NCBI GenBank assembly: GCA_964351995.1
Contig: CAYGQE010000024.1
Location: 1-64,000, forward strand
Direction: 5' to 3'
DNA length: 64,000 nucleotides
From: SZUA-35 sp964351995
GTDB lineage: Bacteria > Actinomycetota > Acidimicrobiia > Acidimicrobiales > SZUA-35
The notes under the pieces were generated by a model, which ran no database searches, had not been told where the DNA came from, and saw nothing but the letters and a program-made list of their open reading frames with translations. Every line of letters starts with the position of its first letter. The first letter of the stretch is position 1. A program made the translations under genes and the position numbers. Below are positions 32,820 through 40,769 of this stretch, piece by piece.

Positions 32820-32839
32820 CATCGGCGTGCCTCGGACGC
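32820..32839 (+). terminator. Small hairpin, copy 2 of an intergenic repeat
   Basis: Exact copy of the 16-mer at 27657. Here GGCGT pairs with ACGCC around a 7-nt loop. It lies 11 bp after the glycosylase stop and before the convergent marR gene. Confidence 0.4.
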
Positions 32840-32857
32840 CAGACCGTCAGGTCGAGG

Positions 32858-33313
32858 TCACTCGCGGGCCGCAGTGGCGATCCGAGCGAGAACCGCAGCG
32901 ATGACGGCCCGCTCGTCTGGTTCGATGAGATCGATCAGCAGCGAGCGCACATGACTGACGTGCCCCGGTGCGGTGGCTTCGAGCACCGCCAAACCCTCAG
33001 GCGTGAGGAGCGCCAACGTGCCTCGGCGATCATCGAGGCACGGCTCTCGTCGCACCCAACCACGCTTGACCAGCCGGTCGATGCGCTGCGTCAATCGGGA
33101 CTGCGAGTAGAACATGCGCTCGGACAAGGCAACCATTCGCATTCGATGGTCAGGAGCCTCCGACAGCACGACCAAGACTTCATAGTCGTCCAAGGAGAGA
33201 TCGGATTGCTGTTTGAGCGCTTGGTCGAGTTGGTGCATGACCCGAGCGTGCGCCTCGATGAACGAGCGCCAGATGCGCCCCTCCTGTTCGTCGAGCCAGT
33301 TCGTCTCCGCCAT
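32858..33313 (-). CDS. MarR family transcriptional regulator
   Basis: A 151-aa winged-helix regulator. Features are helices with LDQALKQQSDLSLDDYEVLVVLSEA, the recognition helix MVALSERMFYSQSRLTQRIDRLVKRG, and the wing RREPCLDDRRGTLALLTPEG, matching the MarR DxRxxxLxLT pattern. It binds DNA as a dimer. The intergenic region upstream holds two dyads with half-sites TTCAA that overlap its own promoter and the divergent CDGSH gene promoter, so autoregulation and control of that gene are expected. No sensor Cys arrangement is obvious beyond Cys in the wing. The ATG is supported by TAGTGT 6 nt upstream. Confidence 0.9.
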   Translation of the reverse strand: MAETNWLDEQEGRIWRSFIEAHARVMHQLDQALKQQSDLSLDDYEVLVVLSEAPDHRMRMVALSERMFYSQSRLTQRIDRLVKRGWVRREPCLDDRRGTLALLTPEGLAVLEATAPGHVSHVRSLLIDLIEPDERAVIAAVLARIATAARE

Positions 33314-33319
33314 GAAACG

Positions 33320-33325
33320 ACACTA
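33320..33325 (-). promoter_or_regulatory. -10 element TAGTGT of marR
   Basis: On the minus strand TAGTGT ends 6 nt before the ATG at 33313. The proximal operator at 33341 would cover the -35 region of this promoter. Confidence 0.6.
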
Positions 33326-33332
33326 TCTCGGT

Positions 33333-33360
33333 TTGCAATCCTTCAAGTTTGAAGTAAAGT
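33333..33360 (+). promoter_or_regulatory. Promoter of the CDGSH/GltS-like gene
   Basis: TTGCAA (33333-33338) and TAAAGT (33355-33360) are separated by 16 bp. The -10 lies exactly between the two palindromes, so repressor binding at either would block RNA polymerase. The predicted mRNA has a leader of about 50 nt with a GAGGAG SD. Confidence 0.55.
33341..33354. promoter_or_regulatory. MarR-type operator 1 (CTTCAA-GT-TTGAAG)
   Basis: A perfect 6+6 dyad with a 2-bp centre. Its centre is 21 bp (two helical turns) from operator 2, allowing cooperative binding on one face. Confidence 0.7.
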
Positions 33361-33377
33361 CCTTCAACCTTGAAGGA
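33360..33377. promoter_or_regulatory. MarR-type operator 2 (TCCTTCAA-CC-TTGAAGGA)
   Basis: A perfect 8+8 dyad with a 2-bp centre. It shares the core CTTCAAnnTTGAAG with operator 1 and overlaps the expected transcription start of the plus-strand gene. Confidence 0.75.
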
Positions 33378-33418
33378 CTTTCCTGGCCTTCATACCAAAC
33401 CCGCTCGAGGAGCCACTC

Positions 33419-34981
33419 ATGACCGACCCGATCATCGCTGACAACAAGCCCGTTCCAACCGACCTCACCGCTGGTGAGGAATACCACTGGTGCGCCTGCG
33501 GGTAATCCAGCAATCAACCGTTCTGCGACGGTTCGCACGTCGGCACCGAGTTCAGCCCGACCGCCTTCACTGCCGATACCGACGGCGAGGCCTACCTGTG
33601 TGCCTGCAAGCGCACCGGAAACGCTCCCTTCTGCGACGGCACCCATGCCCAGATCACTGCGGTCGAGATCGGCACCAGCGGTTCCACCGACAGCAGAGCG
33701 AACCAAGCAGCTCCTGCCGCTGAGGCAAACGGTGCACCGATCGCCCGGCCGACCCCCGAAGAGCCCACGGTGGCGTTCATCCACGAACTGGCCAGGGACG
33801 GTCTGTCCAAGGTCGGCCATCACGGCCCGATGACCTCGATGGGTGTCCCACGCAGCGATCTCCCCCACTGGGACGACATTCAGATCATGGCGGCCCAGAT
33901 GGCCACCAAACCACTCCTCGACGACGTCGCTGTCGGCACCGACCTCGTGATCGGCCCCGAGGCAGCCAAACCACTCGTTCTCGACATCCCGCTCTTCGTC
34001 TCCGACATGAGCTTCGGAGCACTCTCGGAAGAAGCCAAGATCTCGCTGAGCAAGGGAGCCGAACTGGCCGGCACCGGAATCTGCTCTGGCGAGGGCGGCA
34101 TGTTGCCAGAGGAGCAGGAGTCCAACAGCCGCTATCTCTACGAGCTCGCCAGCGCGCAGTTCGGCTACCACGAAGACCTGATGGAGCGAGTCCAAGCCTT
34201 CCACTTCAAGGGAGGTCAGGGAGCCAAGACCGGCACCGGCGGCCACCTCCCCGGCTCGAAGAACATCGGCAAGATCTCCGAAGTCCGCGGTATCCCGGAG
34301 GGGCAACCCGCCATCTCACCGTCGACGTTCACCAACCTGCATTCCGTCGATGACTTCCGCCAGTTCGGTGACCGGGTACGCGAGCTGTCCGGGGGCATCC
34401 CCATCGGCATGAAGCTCAGCGCCAACCACATCGAGGCGGACATGAACTTCGCCCTCGAGTCCGGCGTCGACTACCTCATCCTCGATGGCCGTGGTGGCGG
34501 CACCGGAGCTGCCCCCGAGATGTTCCGGAACCACATCAGCGTTCCCACGATCCCTGCGCTGGCACGAGCGCGACGCTTCCTCGATGAGGCCGGTGCGAGT
34601 GGTCGAGTCACCCTGATCATCACGGGTGGGCTCCGCGTGCCGACCGATTTCGTGAAAGCCCTCGCCCTGGGGGCCGACGGTGTCGCTCTGTCGAACTCAG
34701 CCATGCAAGCCATTGGCTGTGTCGGCGCCCGGATGTGCAACTCGAACAACTGCCCGGCGGGCATCGCAACACAGAAGCCCGAGTTGCGGGCGCGCCTTGA
34801 TGTGGATGTGTCGGCCCAGCGTCTTGCAACGTTCTTCGAAGCGTCCGTCGAACTGATGTCAGTGATGGCGAGGGCATGCGGACACGACCACATCTCCAAG
34901 TTCAACCAGGACGACCTCGCCACGTGGGATCACAAGATGGCTCAACTCAGCGGCATCAAATTCTCCGGACTGTCGAGCTGA
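33419..34981 (+). CDS. Tandem CDGSH plus glutamate synthase-like FMN protein, interrupted by in-frame TAA
   Basis: ATG at 33419 follows a perfect SD (GAGGAG, 6 nt). The frame encodes two CDGSH 2Fe-2S motifs, C25-x-C27...C36-D-G-S-H40 and C61-x-C63...C72-D-G-T-H76. A linker comes next, then a roughly 400-aa GltB-type FMN barrel (MSFGALSEEAKISL, GKISEVRGIP, KLSANHIEADM, DGRGGGTGAAPE, CNSNNCPAGIATQ). Codon 29 (33503-33505) is TAA, at the position equivalent to Arg65 in the second CDGSH motif; a Lys, Gln or Glu codon is one base away. Reading frame and motifs are intact on both sides. It may be a recent nonsense mutation, a sequencing error, readthrough, or a 404-aa product from an internal start (33767-33770). 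The FMN part resembles glutamate synthase-related proteins. Confidence 0.7.
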
Positions 34982-34986
34982 TCAAA

Positions 34987-35066
34987 GCGAGAGAACCTCG
35001 AACCTGTCCCGGCAGCCGCTACCGAAGTGTCAGCGCTTGGCTTGGAAGGCGTCGAGGTTCTCTCGC
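34987..35066. repeat. 15-bp inverted repeat spanning the convergent gene ends
   Basis: GCGAGAGAACCTCGA (34987-35001) and its exact complement (35052-35066) are 50 bp apart. The right arm encodes the last residues of the SnoaL-like protein. The left arm starts 6 bp after the stop of the GltS-like gene. It could form a large stem as a terminator, or be an inverted duplication. Confidence 0.6.
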
Positions 35067-35491
35067 GTGGTCTTCTGGACCTTGGCTTTGAGGAACGGGG
35101 TCCAGCCGAGGAACTTGCCCGGGGGTCCGAGTGCCTGCGACGACCACTTCCAGAAGTCAAAGTCGTCACGGTGGTCGACGATCAAGCCGTCACGGAGCTT
35201 CATCGTGGCGGTCACGTTGTTGGTGACCGCCCGGCCGGTTGCGGTGAAGGTGTACTTCGCCACCCACGTCGCCGAAGCGGTGGTCTCGGTGACCGCTCCG
35301 ATGGTGTGTGTGAGCGTGAGGTCGGTGTCGCTGGAGCAGAGCATGCGCCACATGTCGCCGGGATCTCTTCCCGTCAGTACACCGAACGCAGCGTCTTCGA
35401 ACACGATGTCGTCGTGGTAGCACGCAGCCATGGCCTCACCATCCCGAGCGGCAAGAGCATCGTAGAACTGGGACACGAGTTCAGCCGTCAT
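35030..35491 (-). CDS. SnoaL-like/NTF2-fold protein
   Basis: A 153-aa protein with the NTF2-like pattern: N-terminal helix (VSQFYDALAARDGEAMAACY), then YHDDIVFEDAAFG, a beta sheet with VAKYTFTATGRAVTNNVTAT and LRDGLIVDHRDDFDFWKW. The last is the signature ending of actinobacterial SnoaL-like proteins. Members are cyclases, isomerases or binding proteins; no dedicated partner is visible. TAGTCT ends 6 nt before the ATG. Its start overlaps the 3' end of the small membrane protein gene by 11 bp. Confidence 0.8.
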   Translation of the reverse strand: MTAELVSQFYDALAARDGEAMAACYHDDIVFEDAAFGVLTGRDPGDMWRMLCSSDTDLTLTHTIGAVTETTASATWVAKYTFTATGRAVTNNVTATMKLRDGLIVDHRDDFDFWKWSSQALGPPGKFLGWTPFLKAKVQKTTRENLDAFQAKR

Positions 35492-35771
35492 CCTCCGAGA
35501 CTACGTCCTTGCGCTGCTGGCGGTTGTCGAGCCCGGTCGTGACGAGGAACCCGATCCACCCGAAGAAGGCGATCAGGCCAAGAAGCGGTGGACCGACGTC
35601 GAGCAGTCCTTCGATCGGCTCTGGACATCCTGGCGGCATCGAGTCGTCAACGCTCAAGATGAGGAAGCCCTCGCAAACGGGCACCCCTTCGCTGGTGAAC
35701 CATGCGACGGCCAGGAAGAACGCCCACACCGCGAGCGCTCCCGTCATCCATTGTCCGAGCCTTCGCACCAT
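35481..35771 (-). CDS. Small two-helix membrane protein, unknown function
   Basis: A 96-aa protein with hydrophobic helices at about residues 8-28 (TGALAVWAFFLAVAWF) and 58-80 (PPLLGLIAFFGWIGFLVTTG). An extracellular-looking loop contains two Cys (VCEGF and PGCPEP) that could pair. The tail is polar and acidic. ATG 35771 is chosen because TACGTT lies 7 nt upstream; a longer frame to 35819 crosses the mdh terminator. Family not recognised. Confidence 0.6.
   Translation of the reverse strand: MVRRLGQWMTGALAVWAFFLAVAWFTSEGVPVCEGFLILSVDDSMPPGCPEPIEGLLDVGPPLLGLIAFFGWIGFLVTTGLDNRQQRKDVVSEDDG
35498..35503 (-). promoter_or_regulatory. -10 element TAGTCT of the SnoaL-like gene
   Basis: On the minus strand TAGTCT ends 6 nt before the ATG at 35491. 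It sits inside the end of the preceding gene. Confidence 0.6.
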
Positions 35772-35778
35772 GGCTGAA

Positions 35779-35784
35779 AACGTA
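35779..35784 (-). promoter_or_regulatory. -10 element TACGTT of the small membrane protein gene
   Basis: On the minus strand TACGTT ends 7 nt before the ATG at 35771. It starts only 2 nt after the mdh terminator hairpin, whose U-rich tail it forms. Confidence 0.55.
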
Positions 35785-35786
35785 AC

Positions 35787-35810
35787 CGGCGGGGTCCGAG
35801 GACCCCGCCG
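35787..35810 (-). terminator. Terminator of mdh
   Basis: CGGCGGGGTCC (35787-35797) pairs with GGACCCCGCCG (35800-35810), giving an 11-bp GC stem. Read on the minus strand it is followed by GGTTACGTTTTC. It lies about 77 bp past the mdh stop. Confidence 0.75.
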
Positions 35811-35887
35811 AATCGACACAGTTCAGTTGGTTGGTACCAAACCGGTCGATGTCGATCGCCTTCGTACCAAGCTTCGGCTCTCGCCGA

Positions 35888-36877
35888 TTAGATGAGACCG
35901 AGGCCCTTGACGGTGTCGCGCTCTTCGACGAGCTCGGCCCAGGTGGCTTCCATGCGGGCCTGGCTGAAGTCGTTGATCTCGAGGCCCTGGACGATCGAGA
36001 AGTCGCCGTCGGCGCAGGTGGCCGGGACGGAGGTGACGATGCCCTCGGGGGCGCCGTAAGAACCATCGGAGATGGCCGACATCGAAACCCAGTCGCCGTC
36101 GGGGGTGCCGAGGGCCCAGTCGTGCAGATGATCGATGGCAGCGTTGGCAGCCGACGCAGCCGAGGAGGAACCACGAGCTTCGATGATGGCAGCGCCGCGC
36201 TTGGCGACGGTGGGGATGAAGGTGTCAGCGAGCCAGTCTTGGTCGTTGACCATCTCGGCAGCGTTCTGACCGTTCACTTCGCAGTTGAAGATGTCGGGGT
36301 ACTGCGAGGCGGAGTGGTTGCCCCAGATGGTCATCTTCTTGATGTCGTTGACCGAGGTACCGGTCTTGGCCGCAAGCTGGCTGAGCGCTCGGTTGTGGTC
36401 GAGGCGGGTCATGGCCTGGATCTGACGGGGGTCGATGTCAGGTGCGTTCGACAGCGTGATGAGGGCGTTGGTGTTGGCCGGGTTGCCGACGACGAGGGCC
36501 TTGATGTCCTTGCTGGCGCTGTCGTTGATGGCCTTGCCCTGGGGGCCGAAAATGCCGCCATTGGCCTCGAGGAGATCGGCACGCTCCATGCCGGCCTTGC
36601 GGGGCATCGCACCAACGAGGAGGGCGTAGTCAGCATCACCGAAGGCAACGTCGGCATCGTCGGTCTTGACCATGCCAGCGAGGAGCGGGAAGGCGCAGTC
36701 GTCGAGCTCCATCGCCACGCCTTCGAGCGCACCGAGGGCCGGGGTGATCTCGAGCATCTGGAGGATGACCGGCTGATCGTCGCCCAGAAGGGCGCCGGAA
36801 GCGATGCGGAAGAGGAGGCTGTAGCCGATTTGGCCAGCTGCTCCGGTGACGGTTACTCGAACGGGTGCCTTGCTCAC
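35888..36877 (-). CDS. mdh: Malate dehydrogenase
   Basis: A 329-aa NAD-dependent malate dehydrogenase of the cytosolic-type (group 2) family. The NAD fold starts VTVTGAAGQIGYSLLFRIASG. The mobile loop has PRKAGMERADLL, a second Arg lies in MTRLDHNRA, and the catalytic His is in MTIWGNHSASQYPD. It interconverts malate and oxaloacetate in the TCA cycle, as do sdhCAB and sucD in this window. The GTG start is preceded by AAAGGAG about 10 nt upstream. The much longer open frame back to 37180 is not plausible because it reads through the ABC exporter gene end. Confidence 0.93.
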   Translation of the reverse strand: MSKAPVRVTVTGAAGQIGYSLLFRIASGALLGDDQPVILQMLEITPALGALEGVAMELDDCAFPLLAGMVKTDDADVAFGDADYALLVGAMPRKAGMERADLLEANGGIFGPQGKAINDSASKDIKALVVGNPANTNALITLSNAPDIDPRQIQAMTRLDHNRALSQLAAKTGTSVNDIKKMTIWGNHSASQYPDIFNCEVNGQNAAEMVNDQDWLADTFIPTVAKRGAAIIEARGSSSAASAANAAIDHLHDWALGTPDGDWVSMSAISDGSYGAPEGIVTSVPATCADGDFSIVQGLEINDFSQARMEATWAELVEERDTVKGLGLI

Positions 36878-36924
36878 GACGATGTCGCTCCTTTGCGAAA
36901 AAGATGCCCAGTTGGGCCGGATGC

Positions 36925-36930
36925 ATGGTA
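36925..36930 (-). promoter_or_regulatory. -10 element TACCAT of mdh
   Basis: On the minus strand TACCAT precedes the SD by about 30 nt, giving a leadered mRNA. The remaining 208-bp gap (36878-37085) shows no gene and no clear terminator for the ABC operon. Confidence 0.4.
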
Positions 36931-37085
36931 GCCAGCTGCGTTGAGTGAGACGAGTTCCATCCCACAGCTGATTCGAATGACTTACGAACCGGGGGCTGGA
37001 GCTATCGAAACTGACGGTCAGAAACCCGTGGTTCAGTGGGTGTTGCTCGCTGCGCTTCCAACGACCGGGGTTTTGAGATGGGGGG

Positions 37086-38885
37086 TTATCTGGTGTTGCC
37101 GATCCAGGCGGCATGGAGGGCGGCGTAGCGGCCGCCGGCTTCCACCAACTCAGCGTGCGGGCCCATCTCGACCAGTTCACCAGCAGCGAACACCATCACC
37201 AGGTCGGCCGCTTCGGCGGTGGCGAGGCGGTGCGCAATGCTGACCAGCGTGCGGCCCTCAGCCAGCCGCCGCAGCGCAGTCGTCAGCGCCTGGTCCGTTT
37301 CTGGGTCGACGGCAGATGTTGCCTCGTCGAGGATCAGCAAACCGGGGTCGGCCAGAGCGGCACGAACCAGGGCCACCAACTGGCGCTCGCCGACCGACAG
37401 GCTGTCGCCCCGCTCCCCCACCCGAGCGTCGAGCCCGCCGGGGAATTTCTGGATCCACCACGTGAGGTCGAGCACCTCGAACGCACGGTCGATGTCAGCG
37501 TCGGAGGCGTCGGGCCGACCGAAGCGGATGTTCTCTCGGATCGTGGTGTCGAACAGGAAGCCATCCTGGGGCGCCATGCGAACCGAACGTTGCCTGGACT
37601 CGGCGCTGGCTTCGTGAATGGGAACACCGTTCAGCCGCACTTCACCACCGCTGGAATCAGCCAGGCGACACAGCAGTTTGGCAAAGGTGGTCTTGCCCGA
37701 ACCGGTCTCGCCAACGATGGCCACGTTGGCCCCCGCAGGGATCGTGGTCGATACGTGTTTCAGCACGGGTGGGCCGGTGCGGTACGAGAACTGCAAGTCG
37801 TCGGTCACCACCTCGATCGCACCGACGGGAATCTCTTTGCCGGGGATCGGGTCGACAACATCTGGAGGTTGATCGATCAGATCGAGGATCTTGCGCCAAC
37901 CGGCAACAGCAGTTTGGGTCTGATCGAGCGTTTCGCTGAGCTCGGCGATCGGGCCTTGCAGCAGGGTGATGAGGAACAGGCAGGCCACCATCTCGCCAGC
38001 TTGGAGACCCCATGCGTCCTGCTGCGTGAGACCGAGGATCAGCGCCCCCGACAATGCGAGCGCACCGAACAGGTCGCCGACGATGAAGGTGAACGCCGTG
38101 TACCACTGGGCCTTGACCCTGGCCCGGTATCGGCCCTCGATCGCCCGGTCCAGCCGCTTCTGGCTGCGATCCTCCACCCCGTAGGCCCGGACGACGGCGG
38201 CGCCCATGACCGATTCGCCGAAGGTCGTGACCATCTCGCCGACTCGGGTGCGGAACGCGTCATAGGCGCTGAGTTGCTTGATCTGGAGCCGACGCAGAAT
38301 CGGCACCACCGGTGCGTAGCAAACCGCTGTGAGCAGCGCGATCTGCCATGAGTAGAAGGCCAGTACGGCAAACGTGCCGAGGATGACGGTTGGGTTCACC
38401 GTCCAGGAGTACAGACCCCACTGCACGAAACGACTGAGCGTTTCAGCGTCGCTGGTGACGCGGGCCACGAGCACGCCGCGCTTGGTGTCGTTGTGGTCGG
38501 CGATCGACAGCTGATGCACGCGCTCGAAGGCTCGGTTGCGCAGTGCGGCCAGTGCTTCCTGAGCCCGCACCACGAGGCGACGTTGGGTCTTCCACGAAAC
38601 GAAGCCGGCCAGCAGGATCACCACGAACGCAATGCCGACGTTCTGGAGGACGACGTCGGGCTTCACTTCGTCGCCGAGCACGCCCGTGTCGAGGGCTCGC
38701 TGGATCACGATCGGGACGACGAGTTTGCCGACGGCTATGGACAGCCCCATGAAGAAGGTGGCGACCAGACCAGCGCGAGCTTCTGGGGTCTCCTTGAGAC
38801 CGCGGCGCAGGACGGTGAGTGCGCCGTCGCCGTGTTCTTCTGACGTGATGAAGATGTCGTCGTCTTCGAACACTGGTGTCGCCAT
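37086..38885 (-). CDS. ABC exporter half-transporter, subunit B (catalytic Walker B)
   Basis: A 599-aa fusion of a six-helix membrane domain (about 35-310) and a nucleotide-binding domain (about 345-590). Walker A is GETGSGKTT and Walker B is LLILDEATSAVD with the catalytic Glu, but the signature is LSVGERQ rather than LSGGQ. The ATG overlaps the upstream partner stop (TGATG), so the two form a heterodimer. In such heterodimers one ATP site is degenerate: here this subunit supplies the intact Walker B and the poor signature. Substrate unknown; TM287/288 and TmrAB-like exporters share this asymmetry. Confidence 0.85.
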   Translation of the reverse strand: MATPVFEDDDIFITSEEHGDGALTVLRRGLKETPEARAGLVATFFMGLSIAVGKLVVPIVIQRALDTGVLGDEVKPDVVLQNVGIAFVVILLAGFVSWKTQRRLVVRAQEALAALRNRAFERVHQLSIADHNDTKRGVLVARVTSDAETLSRFVQWGLYSWTVNPTVILGTFAVLAFYSWQIALLTAVCYAPVVPILRRLQIKQLSAYDAFRTRVGEMVTTFGESVMGAAVVRAYGVEDRSQKRLDRAIEGRYRARVKAQWYTAFTFIVGDLFGALALSGALILGLTQQDAWGLQAGEMVACLFLITLLQGPIAELSETLDQTQTAVAGWRKILDLIDQPPDVVDPIPGKEIPVGAIEVVTDDLQFSYRTGPPVLKHVSTTIPAGANVAIVGETGSGKTTFAKLLCRLADSSGGEVRLNGVPIHEASAESRQRSVRMAPQDGFLFDTTIRENIRFGRPDASDADIDRAFEVLDLTWWIQKFPGGLDARVGERGDSLSVGERQLVALVRAALADPGLLILDEATSAVDPETDQALTTALRRLAEGRTLVSIAHRLATAEAADLVMVFAAGELVEMGPHAELVEAGGRYAALHAAWIGNTR

Positions 38886-40738
38886 CAGGCGGCCTGCTCG
38901 TAGGCACGAACGAGTGACTCGTAGCCCGGATGGGCCAGAAGCTCGGTGTGGGTGCCGGCGGCGACGATGCGACCGTCGTTGAAATACAGCACCCGGTCGG
39001 CCAACTCGATGGTGGACACCCGCTGGGCAACCACCAGGACCGTGGCATCAACCGACGCTCGGAGGTTGGCGAGAATTTGCTGTTCGACCTCGGCGTCAAC
39101 GGCGCTGGTGGCGTCATCGAGAACGAGGAGGCGAGGCTTGCGAATGAGCGCACGGGCCAGGGCAACACGTTGCCGCTGACCGCCAGACAAGGTGACGCCG
39201 CGTTCGCCAACCACGGTGTCGTAGCCCTCGGGAAGCTCCTGGACGAAAGCGTCGGCTCGAGCGATCTTGGCAGCAGCACGAACCTCTTCGTCTGAGATGT
39301 TGCCGGCGAGATCGATGTTGGATCGAACCGAGTCGGCGAACAGGAACGACTCTTGGAACACGAGGGCCACGGCATCGGTGCGTTCGAGCGCATCGATCGA
39401 ATCGACCGGCACGCCGCCAATCCGGACCTCGCCCTCTTCTGGCGGCAACAGCCCGCAGAGCACCGAACACAGCGTGGACTTGCCCGCACCAGTCGAACCG
39501 ACAAGAGCGACCGTTTCACCAGGCACGATCTCAAGATCGACCCCGGACAGGACCTGTGTTCGCTCGACGATCGCCTCGGAGGTACCCGGCAGGTCTTCGG
39601 CCGGTGTGTCGAACGCAAAGACCACCCCGGAAGCCCCGATCGCAAGGGCACCGCTCGGCAGCGGTTGCGTGACGACCGGGGCAGGAGGCACTTCGGAGTT
39701 GAAGATCGGATCGAGACGATCATGGGCCACGACCGAAGGCGGCAAACTCGTGAGGAAGAAACCGAACACCCGCATCGGAAACGACAGCACGCTGAACAGC
39801 GAGGCGACCTGCACGAGTTCGCCCGGCGTCATCGCCCCGGCCTCGATGCGGTAGGTGCCGATGAGCACAACGGCGACGATCCCGATGTTCGGGATGACGT
39901 CGAGAGCGGTATCGAACGCCGCAGTCAAGAACCCGACCTCGACTCGATCCTTGCGGAGCTTCTCGACCCGTTCACCAAACCGGACGCCCTCGGGCTCGGC
40001 CCGGCCGAGTGTCTTCACGACCAAAGCACCATCGAAGCTCTCGTGAGCAACGGACGAGACATCGCCAACATCGGCCTGCACTCTGGCTGCAGGCACCTCG
40101 ATGCGTTTGCTGTACAGCCGGTTGAGGAAGGCCAGAAGCGGGAACAAGGCAAAAGCGATGGCGGCGAGCAGCGGGTCGACCAACACCAGGCTGATGCCGG
40201 AGAAGACCGTCAGGAAGAACACGCCGATCGTGAACGGCAGCGGCATGAGGACCTGGGTGGCCATCTCGGCGTCGTTGTCGACGTGGGCCAGCAGCTCACC
40301 CGTCGGGCGCTTCTGATGCCACGACAGCGGCAGGCGCAGGTACTTCTCGCCGAGCTGCTGGCGGTAGGTGCGCTGCACTTGTTCACCGGCGAGCATGCCG
40401 AAGAAGCGACGGCCGACGGTGCCGACGATGCGGATGACCGTGATCGCAGCGAGCGCCACGACGCCCCACAGGATCGTCGAGGTGGTGATACCAGGTTCCT
40501 CGAACGCCGGGATGACGACGTCATCGGTGATACGGCCGAGGACAATGGCCGACCCCACCGTGCCGAAGGCGAAGATCATCGCGGAGACCGCCGCGATCCC
40601 GAGCGACTTCGGATGCATCCGGATCATTCGGTTCAAGAACCCGAGACCCCGACGGAACATCGAACCGGTCGGCACGGCCACTCCGCTGGCCGTAGCGGGA
40701 CCATTCGGAGTGGATCCGTTTGTCTGCGGTGAGGTCAA
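38885..40738 (-). CDS. ABC exporter half-transporter, subunit A (degenerate Walker B)
   Basis: A 617-aa half transporter. After a short Pro/Thr-rich tail it has six helices (about 55-340) and a nucleotide-binding domain (about 380-610). Walker A is GSTGAGKST and the signature is LSGGQRQRVALARAL (canonical), but Walker B reads LLVLDDATSAVD, with Asp instead of catalytic Glu. It complements the partner subunit. The start is TTG at 40738, supported by a TAGATT -10 box 7 nt upstream. An ATG further in (before FRRGLGF) is possible but would remove the tail. Confidence 0.83.
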   Translation of the reverse strand: MTSPQTNGSTPNGPATASGVAVPTGSMFRRGLGFLNRMIRMHPKSLGIAAVSAMIFAFGTVGSAIVLGRITDDVVIPAFEEPGITTSTILWGVVALAAITVIRIVGTVGRRFFGMLAGEQVQRTYRQQLGEKYLRLPLSWHQKRPTGELLAHVDNDAEMATQVLMPLPFTIGVFFLTVFSGISLVLVDPLLAAIAFALFPLLAFLNRLYSKRIEVPAARVQADVGDVSSVAHESFDGALVVKTLGRAEPEGVRFGERVEKLRKDRVEVGFLTAAFDTALDVIPNIGIVAVVLIGTYRIEAGAMTPGELVQVASLFSVLSFPMRVFGFFLTSLPPSVVAHDRLDPIFNSEVPPAPVVTQPLPSGALAIGASGVVFAFDTPAEDLPGTSEAIVERTQVLSGVDLEIVPGETVALVGSTGAGKSTLCSVLCGLLPPEEGEVRIGGVPVDSIDALERTDAVALVFQESFLFADSVRSNIDLAGNISDEEVRAAAKIARADAFVQELPEGYDTVVGERGVTLSGGQRQRVALARALIRKPRLLVLDDATSAVDAEVEQQILANLRASVDATVLVVAQRVSTIELADRVLYFNDGRIVAAGTHTELLAHPGYESLVRAYEQAA

Positions 40739-40745
40739 GCCTGCG

Positions 40746-40751
40746 AATCTA
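40746..40751 (-). promoter_or_regulatory. -10 element TAGATT of the ABC exporter operon
   Basis: On the minus strand TAGATT ends 7 nt before a TTG codon, suggesting a leaderless TTG start, which is uncommon. Confidence 0.5.
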
Positions 40752-40769
40752 CCGCGAGCTGGTCAATCG

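Noticed and set aside
33503..33505. TAA as selenocysteine or pyrrolysine codon
   Set aside because: Those systems use UGA and UAG. No SECIS-like hairpin was recognised, and the position normally holds a basic residue, not a catalytic Sec.
33419..33769. Two separate small CDGSH genes
   Set aside because: Frame continues without a break from the second CDGSH motif into the FMN barrel, and the only start with an SD is at 33419.
36878..37180. N-terminal extension of mdh
   Set aside because: Would read through the gap and the 3' end of the ABC gene; the SD-preceded GTG gives the standard N-terminus.
39353..40732. 459-aa open frame on the plus strand
   Set aside because: Antisense to the ABC exporter subunit A; very Arg/His/Asp-rich composition typical of shadow frames.
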